A stretch of DNA of 56,165 nucleotides from JANLSE01 sp038214135 (GCA_038214135.1 JBBQSD010000027.1:1-56165); one strand, 5' to 3'. Shown: positions 1 to 9,513, counted from the first letter of the stretch. Translations and numbers: made by a program. Notes: a model not told the origin generated them from the sequence alone.

Positions 1-1823
1 GCATCAATGCCCTCCACAAAAACGCAATCCTGTGCCGTCACACCACCAATAATCTCAATTGCTTGCTCATTACTGAGGCCAACCTGCACATCGTGTGGAT
101 CGGTTGGCGGGCGCTCGGGCAGCTTATCGCGTGGCAGCGCACATAACCCAGGGTCGCGGACAATATCGATCACCAGCTTGCCGCGATCATTGCGAACAGC
201 CCGCCGTGGCAGGATCAGGATGCTATCGCGGCGGGCCACCACAATATCAGCGTTGGTCGACATCCCAGGGCGCACCTGTGCATCCCCACCAACAATGCCG
301 ATCCGCACTTTATAGGATGTCACGGTCGATTGGCTGACGGCCAGTGGGGCGATTGACTCGACCTTGCCGGCCAGAATTGCACCGGGCAACGCATCGAGCG
401 TGAGTGTCACCAATTGGCCATTCGCAATACGCGGGATATCGACCTCATCAACGGTGACGGTGACATGCAATCGTGTGAGGTTGGCCAGTGTGATTGCAGG
501 CTTGGTCGGGCTGGGGTTCTCGCCAGCTTTCAGATTCACCTCGGCAATCTCACCATCGAATGGTGCCACAAGGGTTGCCTCCCCAAGGGCCAGTTTCGCC
601 AGATCGAGCTGTGCCTGGGCATTATCGACCTGCGCCTGCGCGGCGGCCAGTTCAACTGTTTGCGGGCCATCACGCAGTTGGGCCAGCCGATTTTCGGCCA
701 GGGCGACAGCTGCTTGTGCGGCTTGGAGTGCGCCAGCGCGCTGATCGCCACCCAGTTTGGCCAGATTAGCGCGGGCTGCTGCAACCTGCGCCCGTGCCGC
801 CGCTAGTTGGTCGGAGGTGGCTCCAGCGCCAACCTGATCGCGCTGCGCCTGGGCAATTGCCAACTGGCCCTCGGCGCGCTCGATACCCAGTTTCTCGGCG
901 CTCAAAGCATTTTCGTAGGCCACACGTGCCTGCGCGACACTATTCTCGGCGGTGCGCAGGGCTGCCTCGGCCTGGACGAACGCATCATAGTATTGCTGGC
1001 GCTGCGAGTCGTTCAGCATGTTTGCCTTCGTCTGGCCAGGGTTGCTACTATCCGATACGCGGCGCACAATTGGATCGGCACCGGTGGATTGGACATACTC
1101 CCAGTTCTGGGTGGCCGTTGAGTAGCGCGATTGCGCCTGGGTCAGCGCATTGGTCGTCTGATCCAACTGGATGCGTGCATTTGTCTTGGCCTGCGAGAGT
1201 TGATCGCGCTGCGCCTGGAGCGCTAATTCGGCATCGCGAACCCGCGCCAACGCTACATCCAGATCGCTCTGTTTCGGCCCGTTCGTCAGGCTGGTGAGCG
1301 CCGCCTGCGCCTGTTGGAGTTGGGCCTGGGCTGCGGCAAGATCGGCATTGGTGACGCCGCCATTAATCTGGAGCAATTGGGCATTGGCCTGATCGAGCTG
1401 GGCCTGGGCGGCCAGTACATCACGTTCGCTGGCACCATTGTTGAGTTTCTGATAGTTGGCCCGTGATTGGGCGAGTGCCGCATCGACCTGAGCAACCCGC
1501 AGCCGCAACTCGCGCTCATCGGCGCGTGCCAGGATCTGGCCCTCTTTGACATGATCGCCAACCGCAATAAAGACCTCATCGATCCGGCTGGTTGCAGCCA
1601 GATTCAGGTTGACAGTCTGGTCCGGTTCGATCTGGCCAGCGGCGCTCACCGAAGCAACCAGCGTATCGGTGCGCGGTGTCACCAGGCTATAGTTGCGCTG
1701 TGGGGCAACCTGGCCGCCACGCAGCACGAATGTAGCAGCGATGCCGGCAACCACCAGCAGCGCTACAATTCCAATCAGAATCCGTGGCCGCAGTAGACGG
1801 CGCCACCCTTTTTGAACCTGCAT
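1..1823 (-). CDS. HlyD-family efflux adaptor (3'-truncated by window edge)
   Basis: This is a periplasmic adaptor / membrane fusion protein, expected to couple an inner-membrane ABC or RND pump to export. It is read on the minus strand from ATG at 1823, preceded by GGA about 8 nt upstream, and stays open for 607 codons to the window edge, so the C-terminus is missing. One N-terminal membrane segment lies at about residues 13-33 (RILIGIVALLVVAGI). A first half barrel-sandwich/lipoyl-like region follows (IDEVFIAVGDHVKEGQILA). Next comes a very long Ala/Gln/Leu-rich coiled coil (about residues 100-400, AQAQLDQANAQL-type heptads). The second lipoyl half and beta-barrel are recognisable (LVAPFDGEIAEVNLKAGE; VRPGMSTNADIVV). 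The coiled coil is longer than in typical MacA/HlyD proteins. Pump genes would be expected beyond position 1. Family call is secure; the substrate is unknown. Confidence 0.88.
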   Translation of the reverse strand, partial: MQVQKGWRRLLRPRILIGIVALLVVAGIAATFVLRGGQVAPQRNYSLVTPRTDTLVASVSAAGQIEPDQTVNLNLAATSRIDEVFIAVGDHVKEGQILARADERELRLRVAQVDAALAQSRANYQKLNNGASERDVLAAQAQLDQANAQLLQINGGVTNADLAAAQAQLQQAQAALTSLTNGPKQSDLDVALARVRDAELALQAQRDQLSQAKTNARIQLDQTTNALTQAQSRYSTATQNWEYVQSTGADPIVRRVSDSSNPGQTKANMLNDSQRQQYYDAFVQAEAALRTAENSVAQARVAYENALSAEKLGIERAEGQLAIAQAQRDQVGAGATSDQLAAARAQVAAARANLAKLGGDQRAGALQAAQAAVALAENRLAQLRDGPQTVELAAAQAQVDNAQAQLDLAKLALGEATLVAPFDGEIAEVNLKAGENPSPTKPAITLANLTRLHVTVTVDEVDIPRIANGQLVTLTLDALPGAILAGKVESIAPLAVSQSTVTSYKVRIGIVGGDAQVRPGMSTNADIVVARRDSILILPRRAVRNDRGKLVIDIVRDPGLCALPRDKLPERPPTDPHDVQVGLSNEQAIEIIGGVTAQDCVFVEGID

Positions 1824-1941
1824 ATTTCCAATCCTTCGACGGATGTCGCCTTCCTATATACTCATACGGCTCGCGTGGCGATTTGTATGTTCTTTATCAG
1901 ATTGTACCGCTATATAACAGAATATTCGCAGAGTATCTGCA

Positions 1942-1950
1942 TGCTATAAT
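1942..1950 (+). promoter_or_regulatory. Extended -10 promoter for the LCP gene
   Basis: TGC-TATAAT is an extended -10 element (TGn plus consensus hexamer) 65 nt before the LCP start, in the 191-bp divergent region shared with the HlyD gene. No convincing -35 is seen at the right distance. Inferred from motif only. Confidence 0.45.
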
Positions 1951-2014
1951 CCCCGTAATCATCGTTTTTGTGACAACGCAACAGATCGTTCGCAAGAGAA
2001 AGTGAGATTCCGGC

Positions 2015-3442
2015 ATGGAATGTAGCGAAGCCCGCCGATTGCTCGACCAGGGTGTCGGGCCGGGATCGCGGAACCCGATTCGTGCCCAACTCGGCTTTCA
2101 CTTGGCTGGATGTGTTGAGTGCCGTGCCTACCAAAAACGCCTGCAGCAAACAGTCCTGGCCGATCTGTTGTTCATCGATACATCTGTTGCCGAACCAGCG
2201 CCACGGGCACATCCACAGCAGCGCACACGCCAACCGATTGGCCGCATTGCTGGTGCAATTGCCGGAATCATCCTGCTCCTGCTGGTTGTACGGGTCGCCT
2301 CTGCTGCACTTTCGATCCGCCAGAATGTACAATCCTATATTATTCCAACAGCGAATAGTGAACGGCCAGTTCAATCACAGGCCAATCAGCAACCAACTGC
2401 GGCTCGCGCATTGCTGCCAGAAGATACATTACCTGATAGATCTGCCAATACTACGAATTCCGAACCACAAACCGCAGCTCCTGAACCAGCACAACTGCTC
2501 AATACACAACCAGGAATCCCAACACTCATCCCAATTGTGCCGACGTCCGTTGGATCAGCGCCGATTGCGATCATTCCAACACTAGCGGTTGTCACAGCAA
2601 CGCCACGCATTCCATTGGCTGGCACACCAGTGACCATCCTACTGCTTGGCAGTGATGGGCGACCAGGCGAGGAAGGGCCGACCCGCACCGATAGTGTGAT
2701 TGTATTACGCATCGATCCCGGATTACGGCGTGTTGCCATGCTCTCGATCCCTCGCGATCTGATTGTTGAGATCCCAGGGTATGGCTACGGGCGCATTAAC
2801 GCGGCACACGTCTATGGCGATCTCTCACCCGAACTGGGCGGCGGCATGGCATTGGTGCGGGCAACCGTCAGTAAGCTCCTGGGTGTGCCAATCAACTATG
2901 CCGTGCTGGTTGATTTTAACGGGTTTATCGGGCTGATCGATGCAATCGGCGGGATCGATCTCGATGTACCGACGGCACTCTATGATGGCGAATATCCAAC
3001 GATGGATTATGGGTATATGGCGGTTTCATTCGATACTGGGTTGCAGCATATGGATGGTGAGCGGGCGCTACAATATGCGCGCATCCGGCATATGGACAGC
3101 GATTTTGAACGATCACGGCGGCAGCAGGAGATCCTCCTTGCCGCTGCACGGCGGCTACGTGATCAGAATCCTGTGGAACTGCTTGATACACTCGCAGCGG
3201 CAACAGCCTCACTACGCGGCTACATCCAGACCGATCTCCCCGAAGATCGCATGGTTGGCCTGGCCTGGGCACTGCGCGATATGGCCCCCAATATGGTTGA
3301 GCGCTATCAATTAGGCGAAAACATGATCAGTTTTAATGGTGAGGGCGGCGGCTGTTCGAGTGCAGACGATTATTGGGCCGAGTGCGCGAATCCGGATGCC
3401 ATACGGGCATTGGCGCAACAATGGATGGGGGAGACACGCTAG
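2015..3442 (+). CDS. LytR-CpsA-Psr (LCP) family protein with N-terminal zinc-finger-like motif
   Basis: LCP proteins transfer undecaprenyl-linked glycopolymers onto peptidoglycan or other envelope acceptors outside the membrane. The 475-aa product has C3, H29, C33 and C36 arranged as Cys-x25-His-x3-Cys-x2-Cys, the pattern of zinc-binding anti-sigma (zf-HC2/ZAS) domains. One membrane segment follows (about residues 76-96), then a low-complexity Pro/Thr/Ala linker to about residue 200, then a full LCP domain (about 205-390: TILLLGSDGR, RTDSVIVLRID, SIPRDL, GRINAAH, DFNGF, ALQYARIRHMDSDFERSRRQ). The Arg/Asp residues expected to bind pyrophosphate-lipid are present. The zinc-finger part would be cytoplasmic and the catalytic part external. 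No sigma factor gene is adjacent. LCP assignment is firm; the zinc-finger role is inference. Confidence 0.9.
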   Translation: MECSEARRLLDQGVGPGSRNPIRAQLGFHLAGCVECRAYQKRLQQTVLADLLFIDTSVAEPAPRAHPQQRTRQPIGRIAGAIAGIILLLLVVRVASAALSIRQNVQSYIIPTANSERPVQSQANQQPTAARALLPEDTLPDRSANTTNSEPQTAAPEPAQLLNTQPGIPTLIPIVPTSVGSAPIAIIPTLAVVTATPRIPLAGTPVTILLLGSDGRPGEEGPTRTDSVIVLRIDPGLRRVAMLSIPRDLIVEIPGYGYGRINAAHVYGDLSPELGGGMALVRATVSKLLGVPINYAVLVDFNGFIGLIDAIGGIDLDVPTALYDGEYPTMDYGYMAVSFDTGLQHMDGERALQYARIRHMDSDFERSRRQQEILLAAARRLRDQNPVELLDTLAAATASLRGYIQTDLPEDRMVGLAWALRDMAPNMVERYQLGENMISFNGEGGGCSSADDYWAECANPDAIRALAQQWMGETR

Positions 3443-3514
3443 GAGTCAGAAGCCAGAAGGTGCTTGAGCTGCCCTAGTGCATACCGATCAGCCACAGGCG
3501 TACTCGATTTACTA

Positions 3515-3547
3515 TTCTGACTCCTGAATACTGACTCCTGAATACTC
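3515..3547. repeat. Heptanucleotide TGACTCC repeat
   Basis: Two close TGACTCC units with the recurrent flank TGAATACT. This is one of about a dozen intergenic sites in the window carrying the same 7-bp unit (GGAGTCA on the other strand). The copy ends at the Rrf2 stop codon. Confidence 0.7.
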
Positions 3548-3986
3548 AGATATAGTACATCACCTCGCCCGTATGGCGACGTTTGCGTTGCAGCATGTCG
3601 TCCAGGGTGACACCAGCCAGATACGTCTCAATCGCGGCGCGGGTACCAAGCCAGATCTCGCGCACAATCTCGCGGTCAACGGGATCAACGGGCGTCAGCG
3701 CATCGCGGCCTGAATCGAATGGCAGCAGTGGACCTTCGAGTGCAATGATTGCATCAAGAATATTGATCTGTGCTGGCTGGCGGGCCAGCCGATGGCCGCC
3801 CTGTGGACCACGGATGCTCTCGATCAGGCCTGCCCGACGCAAGAGGATCAGGATCTGATTGAGGTAGTTTTCATCGATCCCCTGACGAACATGGATTTCG
3901 TGGCTCTGAATCGGGCCTTCACCATAGCGCTGCGCCAGATCAAACAACGCTCGTAGCCCGTACTCGCCCTTACTTGAGATCCGCAT
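3546..3986 (-). CDS. Rrf2 family transcriptional regulator
   Basis: A small winged-helix DNA-binding repressor. The ATG at 3986 is chosen because it gives the canonical Rrf2 start (MRISSKGEYGLRALFDLA) and has GGAA 8-9 nt upstream; an upstream TTG at 3998 would add four residues. The 146-aa product shows the family helix-turn-helix and wing (ENYLNQILILLRRAGLI, GPQGGHRLAR). It contains no cysteine at all, so it cannot hold the [2Fe-2S] cluster of IscR/NsrR and is more like the cysteine-free CymR group. Its ligand is not evident. It is monocistronic, followed by the LCP gene on the opposite strand, with a strong promoter and imperfect dyad upstream that suggest autoregulation. Confidence 0.9.
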   Translation of the reverse strand: MRISSKGEYGLRALFDLAQRYGEGPIQSHEIHVRQGIDENYLNQILILLRRAGLIESIRGPQGGHRLARQPAQINILDAIIALEGPLLPFDSGRDALTPVDPVDREIVREIWLGTRAAIETYLAGVTLDDMLQRKRRHTGEVMYYI

Positions 3987-4001
3987 CGGCCATTCCAATT
4001 G

Positions 4002-4057
4002 CTAAGTAATCTAGTCAACTAAGCGAACATCATACCATTGTGCTGCGAACCCGTCAA
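4002..4057 (-). promoter_or_regulatory. Promoter and candidate operator of the Rrf2 gene
   Basis: On the minus strand TTGACG (4057-4052), a 17-bp spacer and TATGAT (4034-4029) form a near-consensus sigma-70 promoter. Just downstream of the expected start lies an imperfect dyad at 4002-4023 with CTAAGT and ACTAAG ends (7 of 11 paired positions), well placed for autorepression. The promoter is seen directly; operator function is inferred. Confidence 0.55.
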
Positions 4058-4150
4058 CTATGATAACCACTAATACTCAGCTTATGCAAAGTCTTTGGGG
4101 GATGAGCCTCAAGCCCATATGCATCTGGTTTACCACGCTCAACCACCCGC

Positions 4151-4258
4151 ATCCCCCAGCCCCTTCTCCCATGGCCAGGGAGAAGGGGAGCAACGCACCT
4201 ATTGAGCGCCGTTCGCGCCCCTCTCCACTTGTGGGAGAGGGGTTGGGGTGAGGGGGAT
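4151..4258. repeat. C/G-rich ~108-bp palindromic element (intergenic copy)
   Basis: The element is bounded by ATCCCCC and GGGGGAT. It contains two hairpins, CCCCTTCTCCC with GGGAGAAGGGG and CCCCTCTCCAC with GTGGGAGAGGGG, separated by a CTATTGAGC core. Related copies lie at 7585-7690 (same orientation, same CTATTGAGC core), at 12322-12430 (inverted), and as partial forms near 36799 and 51926. The rest of the 456-bp gap 3999-4454 holds the Rrf2 promoter and nothing else that I recognise. Confidence 0.8.
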
Positions 4259-4454
4259 CTGCGGCACGAGTCTGAAGAAATCCGTAACCTGATGCAGATA
4301 AGCCTCAAGCCCACTGCAAAGGGACTTTGCGGTAAGTAATGGATTCATCAGACTCTTGCTTGCCAAAGCAGCGCCACAACGCTACAATCCATATGTAGGC
4401 TAAAATCGCCCATTTGCCAAAATTGTACTTATCATCTCCATCTGGAGTGAGCGC

Positions 4455-7400
4455 ATGAGCCGAGCCACAGAAACTCTACCAGCAATCATCAAAATCTGGG
4501 CTACACGTCCCTGGCCCGAGCGCATACAGATCCTTACCCGCAGCCTTGCACCGGTGCTTCTGGTGGCGATCCTGGTTCTGGCCGCAACCTTCCGCCTGAC
4601 GGGCGTGAACTGGGATTCGAATAAGCATCTGCATCCCGATGAGCGATTTCTGACTTCGGTTGCCAACGATATTAAATGGCCAACCAACCTCGATACCTAT
4701 TTCGATCCGAAAGCCTCATCGCTGAGCCCCTACTCGCTCCCCAACATGGGGTTGTATGTCTATGGAACCCTGCCGCTGTGGCTCGTCAAGGGCGTTGCCA
4801 TTCTTCTGAATGCCAATACCTATGACGAAATCGCCATCGTTGGGCGGATCATATCGGCCTTGTTCGATATTGCCTCAATTGGCGTGCTATACCTGATTGG
4901 GCGGCGGCTGTATGGCCGGGTCGTGGCACTGCTCGGTGCAACACTGCTGAGCCTGAGTGTGCTGAACATTCAGCAATCGCACTTTTTCACTGTCGATACC
5001 TATGCCAATCTGTTTGTTGTGCTGGTGATGCTGCTCGCGCTACGGATCTGTGAGCGCGGGCGCTGGACCGATTATGCGCTGATTGGGCTGACGCTTGGCG
5101 CTGGCATGGCGACAAAACTCAGTGTTGCCACCCTGATTGTGCCGATCCTGCTGGCGGCTGGCTGGGATTTCGTTCGACAGTTGCGTACACGCGAACGCCC
5201 GGTTGCGAGCCTGCTTGAGCGCAGCCTGGTGCGTATGCTGCTGTTTGCAGTGCTGACACTACTCACCTTTCGGATTCTGCAACCAATTGCATTCCAAGGC
5301 CCTGAATTCTGGAATTTTAGCCTGAATAAATCCTGGCTGGATAATATTGATGAGCAGAGCAAGATCCTCAGTGGCGATGCGGATGCTCCACCCTGGGTTC
5401 AATGGACCAATCGCCCGGCGCTGATCTTTCCACTCGAAAATATGCTGCTGTGGGGTATGGGCCTGCCATTGGGCCTGGTTGCCTGGGCGGGATGGGCACT
5501 GGCTGCCTATGAACTTGTGCGCAAACAGCGCTGGTTGCACCTGCTGCCATTGGCCTATGTTGGTGTCACATTCCTGTATCATGGGACGCTGTTTGTTAAG
5601 TTCATGCGCTACTTCCTACCGATCTACCCGTTCCTGGCGCTGTTCGCAGCCTACCTGCTGATCCGCTGGTATCGCTGGATCACTGCCCGATTACGCTCCC
5701 AGAATGAGGATCGTTCAGCCGCTCAACGTTCCCGCGCTCGGCTGGTGGCACTTGCACCTGCGGCAATTGTGGTATTGGGGACATTTCTGTGGGCGGTTGC
5801 ATTCACATCGATCTACACACGGCCCCATTCGCGTGTCGCCGCATCCTTCTGGATGTACGATCACCTGAAACCTGGATCGGTGGTGGCAAACGAACACTGG
5901 GACGATTGGCTACCACTGGCGATTGGTGGCACCGATATGTATGCACAGAAGACGATTACTGGTGTCGAGATTCCCAATTTTGATGATGATAACCCAGAAA
6001 AGCTTGATCGGATCGTTGGTATCCTCACCAAAGCCGATTATCTGGTGTTATCGAGCAATCGGCTGTATGATTCGATCCCGCGCCTGCCAATGCGCTACCC
6101 GATGACGGTTCGGTATTACGAATTGTTGTTTGAGGGCCAACTGGGCTTCAAAAAAGTTGCCGAATTTAGCTCATACCCACAGATCCTTGGATTGAACTTC
6201 CCCGATCAGAGTTCGGAGGAGGCCTTCACGGTCTATGATCATCCACGCGTCCAGATCTTCCAAAAACAATCCGAGTTCAACCCGCAGCAGGTACGTACAT
6301 TGCTGAGTAATGGCGTAGATTGGGATTCGGTGGCGCGGCTGTTGCCAAAGCAGGCCACCAAAGCACCAGATCTATTCCAGTTTACGAATGTCGAACGATT
6401 GCGCTATAGCGATACCGCTGCACACCTTGGCCCGGCACCATGGGCTGGCTTCGCAAATGCCTTTCCACTAGTGTTCTGGGCGCTCTCACTTCTGCTGATC
6501 TGGATGGCGGCCCTGCCATTGAGCCTGGTAGCGTTTGGGCAACTACGTGATCGCGGGTATCCCTTTGCCCGCACAATCGGGTTGCTGCTCACAGCCTGGT
6601 TGAGTTGGTTGGTGAGTAGTGCCAAAATCGCCCCATTCACATGGTGGTTGGCGCTGCTTGTGTTGATCGGTGTTGCTATCGTCTCCTGGGCGATTGGTTA
6701 TGCTCGGCGTGCGGAACTTCTGCTATTCTGGCGCGAGCAGCGCAGAACGATTATGACCCAGGAAATGCTGTTCTGGGGTTGCTTTTTCGCCTTTGTGCTT
6801 GTTCGTGCGCTCAACCCGGATCTCTGGCATCCCGGATTGGGTGGTGAGAAGCCAATGGACACGGCCTACCTGAATGCGGTGGCAAATACGCCATTCTTCC
6901 CATCCTATGATCCCTGGTATGCTGGCGGCTATATCAACTATTACTATTTCGGGTTTGTTCTGGTGGCAACCAGCATTCACCTGAGTGGTGTCGATGTCAC
7001 AACCGCCTATAATTTGGCAGTGCCAACCTTATTCGCGCTGACGGCCACTGGCGCGTGTAGTGTTGCAGCCAACCTTGCCCATATGTTAACCAGCATTGCA
7101 CCGCGCAACTGGCTGACGCGGGCGCTCAGTGGCCCACGGGGCTGGTTGGCGGCGGGCTTGCTTGGCGCACTATTTGTTGTTGGAATGGGCAATCTTGGCC
7201 AGGTGCAACTGCTGTGGGATGGCCTGCAGGAGATGAGCACGATCAAGGGCGATGTTCCATCTGATCCAGCACAGGTTCCACCCCAAACGCAGGATGTTGG
7301 CAATCGGGCGCGTGAGGTATTTATGCCACTGCCACGCGCCGCCGATGGGCTCATCCAGCTATTGTTCTATGATAAGAAATTCAACTTCCGGCAGGAATGG

Positions 7401-9317
7401 TGGTACTGGAACGCAACGCGCGTCTACCCAGCTGCCAAGGACGAGGCCGGAGCCATTACCGAGTTCCCGCTGTTCACCTTCCTGTTCGCCGACCTGCACG
7501 CCCATATGATGTCCTTGCCGCTGAGTCTGTTGGCACTCGGGTTGTGTGTGCAACTGCTGCTCAGTACGAGTGCGCGGCGGCCTACCCTCACCCCCTTACC
7601 CCTTCTCCCAGAACGGGCGAGGGGGGATGATCCTATTGAGCATGATGCACGCCCCTCCGCACCTGTGGGGGAGGGGTTGGGGAGGGGGGGTATCATTGCT
7701 CCGTCAAGTGAGCAACCGGAGTCAGGAGTCAGGAGTCAGGAGTCAGAACAGCTGCTGCTTTCTACAGAAATCATCGCGCCATCAAGCGCGGCAACGCTTG
7801 ACTTTACCCCCGGCTCCTCTCCGGTGCGGAACGTGGTGCCCGCAGGATGGGGGGTTACACTTCTTGCATCTCTCAAAGACTGGCTGCAGCGCTGGCCCGA
7901 ATTTCTGACGCTTGGCCTGACGGCATTGACAATCGGGGCGTTGTGGCCAACCAATACCTGGGATTTCCCGACCTATGTGCTGCTGGTTGGCCTGGCGCTG
8001 GCATTAGCGGCCTATACCCGTAACAATGGCCGGATCGATGCGGACACACTGCTGGCTGCTAGTTGGCGTTGGGGCTTGATCCTGGTTCTGGGCTTCCTAT
8101 TCTTCAAACCATTCCATGATCATAGTGCGAGCGCCTATTTCGGAGCGGAACAGTGGAAAGGCTCGCGAACGCCACTATGGGCCTATCTGATTGTGCATGG
8201 GTTCTTCCTGTTTGTGCTGAGTAGCTACCTGATCCACGAACTCACCCGCAGGCGTGGCCTGGGCAGCCCTGCCCGTCTGCTTGGCATTGCCCTACGCCAC
8301 CGCCGCCCACAACGGCTACAACGCCTGTATGGGCGCTTGGTGCATGCGCAACCATTGCACGAACTGTTTGTTGTATTGGCTCCAGCATTCTCGTTCGGCT
8401 TGCTATTCCTGATTGCGATTGGGCATTTCCCGGAAGCTGTTGCCCTGCTGCTGACCGCACTAGCCCTGCTGGTCTTCTGTAGCCCGCAGCCACACCCACA
8501 GCGCCAGTTTATCAGTGGCTTGATTGCAGTTGGTGCATTATTGACGGCGATTGTCGAGGTGGTGGTGCTGAAGGGCGATATCAGCCGGATGAATACGGTG
8601 TTCAAGTTCTATCTGCAGGTGTGGGTGATGTGGAGTGTTGCCGCTGCTGCGGCCATGCCAGCGCTGGCCGAACGTTTGGGCAAACCCGCGGCTTCGGTAG
8701 TTATGAAACGGCCAATTGCGCTGCTTGCAGGGCGTTGGTGGCGCGTCTTTGCGCTATTATTGGCTGGCTGTCTGCTGTATCCAATCACTGCCATTCCCAA
8801 TCGGATCAAGGATCGTTTTGATGGAGTGACGGCTGTGACGCTGGATGGAACGGCCTATATGCGAACGGCATCCTACACCGATCAGAACCAGCCGATTGTG
8901 CTCGAATATGATCGCGAAGCGATCAACTGGATACACGCCAATATTTCCGGGTTGCCGACAATTGTGGAAGCCAATACGCCGCTCTATCGCTGGGGTTCAC
9001 GGGTGGCGATCTATACCGGGTTGCCAACCGTTATTGGCTGGGATTGGCACCAGAAGCAGCAGCGATCCGTATTACCGGGCGAATATATTGATCGGCGGAT
9101 CGAGGATGTCAAAGCGATCTATAGCGACCCGAACCCGGATGTCGCCCGCCGATTGTTACGGCGCTATAATGTCGAATATATCTATGTTGGCAAGAATGAG
9201 CGCATCTATTATGCTGGTGATGGGATCAACAAATTCGAGCAACTTAATGGTCAGTTCTGGGATAAAGTCTATGAGAACCCGGATGTGCAGATCTACCGGG
9301 TACGCCCGAGTTTGTGA
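4455..9317 (+). CDS. GT39-like / YYY (DUF2298) fusion membrane protein, 1620 aa
   Basis: A giant polytopic membrane protein of unknown function. Residues ~1-560 resemble GT39/PMT-type GT-C glycosyltransferases: an acidic motif HPDERF (~60-65) in the first external loop, QQSHFFTVDTYAN, many membrane helices, then a soluble external segment. Residues ~680-1620 form one YYY domain: GGEKPMD (~796), INYYYFGF (~827), DLHAHMM (~1013), NTWDFPTY (~1167), GDISRMNTVFKF (~1375), then a soluble tail with WHQKQQRS and YIYVGKNERIYY. The YYY family is known from Chloroflexi and some Archaea. ATG at 4455 has GGAG upstream. The DLHAH to NTWD loop is 154 residues long against 54-66 in the other three YYY copies here; the excess is Pro/Gly-rich and encoded by an inserted repeat (7585-7745). 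Family call is firm; glycosyl transfer is inferred. Confidence 0.9.
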   Translation: MSRATETLPAIIKIWATRPWPERIQILTRSLAPVLLVAILVLAATFRLTGVNWDSNKHLHPDERFLTSVANDIKWPTNLDTYFDPKASSLSPYSLPNMGLYVYGTLPLWLVKGVAILLNANTYDEIAIVGRIISALFDIASIGVLYLIGRRLYGRVVALLGATLLSLSVLNIQQSHFFTVDTYANLFVVLVMLLALRICERGRWTDYALIGLTLGAGMATKLSVATLIVPILLAAGWDFVRQLRTRERPVASLLERSLVRMLLFAVLTLLTFRILQPIAFQGPEFWNFSLNKSWLDNIDEQSKILSGDADAPPWVQWTNRPALIFPLENMLLWGMGLPLGLVAWAGWALAAYELVRKQRWLHLLPLAYVGVTFLYHGTLFVKFMRYFLPIYPFLALFAAYLLIRWYRWITARLRSQNEDRSAAQRSRARLVALAPAAIVVLGTFLWAVAFTSIYTRPHSRVAASFWMYDHLKPGSVVANEHWDDWLPLAIGGTDMYAQKTITGVEIPNFDDDNPEKLDRIVGILTKADYLVLSSNRLYDSIPRLPMRYPMTVRYYELLFEGQLGFKKVAEFSSYPQILGLNFPDQSSEEAFTVYDHPRVQIFQKQSEFNPQQVRTLLSNGVDWDSVARLLPKQATKAPDLFQFTNVERLRYSDTAAHLGPAPWAGFANAFPLVFWALSLLLIWMAALPLSLVAFGQLRDRGYPFARTIGLLLTAWLSWLVSSAKIAPFTWWLALLVLIGVAIVSWAIGYARRAELLLFWREQRRTIMTQEMLFWGCFFAFVLVRALNPDLWHPGLGGEKPMDTAYLNAVANTPFFPSYDPWYAGGYINYYYFGFVLVATSIHLSGVDVTTAYNLAVPTLFALTATGACSVAANLAHMLTSIAPRNWLTRALSGPRGWLAAGLLGALFVVGMGNLGQVQLLWDGLQEMSTIKGDVPSDPAQVPPQTQDVGNRAREVFMPLPRAADGLIQLLFYDKKFNFRQEWWYWNATRVYPAAKDEAGAITEFPLFTFLFADLHAHMMSLPLSLLALGLCVQLLLSTSARRPTLTPLPLLPERARGDDPIEHDARPSAPVGEGLGRGGIIAPSSEQPESGVRSQESEQLLLSTEIIAPSSAATLDFTPGSSPVRNVVPAGWGVTLLASLKDWLQRWPEFLTLGLTALTIGALWPTNTWDFPTYVLLVGLALALAAYTRNNGRIDADTLLAASWRWGLILVLGFLFFKPFHDHSASAYFGAEQWKGSRTPLWAYLIVHGFFLFVLSSYLIHELTRRRGLGSPARLLGIALRHRRPQRLQRLYGRLVHAQPLHELFVVLAPAFSFGLLFLIAIGHFPEAVALLLTALALLVFCSPQPHPQRQFISGLIAVGALLTAIVEVVVLKGDISRMNTVFKFYLQVWVMWSVAAAAAMPALAERLGKPAASVVMKRPIALLAGRWWRVFALLLAGCLLYPITAIPNRIKDRFDGVTAVTLDGTAYMRTASYTDQNQPIVLEYDREAINWIHANISGLPTIVEANTPLYRWGSRVAIYTGLPTVIGWDWHQKQQRSVLPGEYIDRRIEDVKAIYSDPNPDVARRLLRRYNVEYIYVGKNERIYYAGDGINKFEQLNGQFWDKVYENPDVQIYRVRPSL
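7585..7690. repeat. Palindromic element inserted in frame in the first YYY gene
   Basis: A copy of the C/G-rich element lies inside the coding sequence. It shares the central CTATTGAGC and both hairpin arms with the intergenic copy at 4151-4258. Its last 31 nt (7660-7690) match the reverse complement of 12322-12352 at 29 of 31 positions. It is read through without a stop, giving Pro/Leu/Gly/Arg-rich residues ~1044-1079. Confidence 0.85.
7718..7745. repeat. Four tandem GGAGTCA heptamers inside coding sequence
   Basis: Exactly four GGAGTCA units (28 nt) lie 27 nt after the palindromic element, in the same enlarged loop of the YYY protein, encoding SGVRSQES-type residues. The same heptamer is otherwise intergenic in this window. 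Confidence 0.85.
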
Positions 9318-9391
9318 GAAGCGAGCCCTCAGCTTTCAGCTTTCAGCCTTCCGGAGCAACGGGTAGAGCCGCTCTGCTGGAGCGTCTAGTT

Positions 9392-9460
9392 TCGCGGGTC
9401 CAGGGCGTAGCGCCTGGCCGTTCGGAGGGTGCGGGAACCGGAACAGTTCCTGCAAAAAAA
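9392..9460. repeat. Partial copy of dispersed ~260-bp repeat
   Basis: The stretch contains GCGCCTGGCCG, GGAACAGTTCC and nearby text shared with the longer copies at 27262-27545 and 30257-30520. It fills most of the 196-bp gap between the first two YYY genes, together with two AGCTTTC heptamers at about 9330. A perfect 12-bp palindrome AGATAGCTATCT lies at 9493-9504, just before the next gene. Confidence 0.55.
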
Positions 9461-9513
9461 GATCCTCCAAGAGCTACTATTCTGTCGACATAAGATAGCT
9501 ATCTAGGTACTTC

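Noticed and set aside
1..1300. Plus-strand ORFs of 80-167 codons
   Set aside because: They are shadows of the HlyD-type gene on the minus strand, which is open for 607 codons with clear domain motifs.
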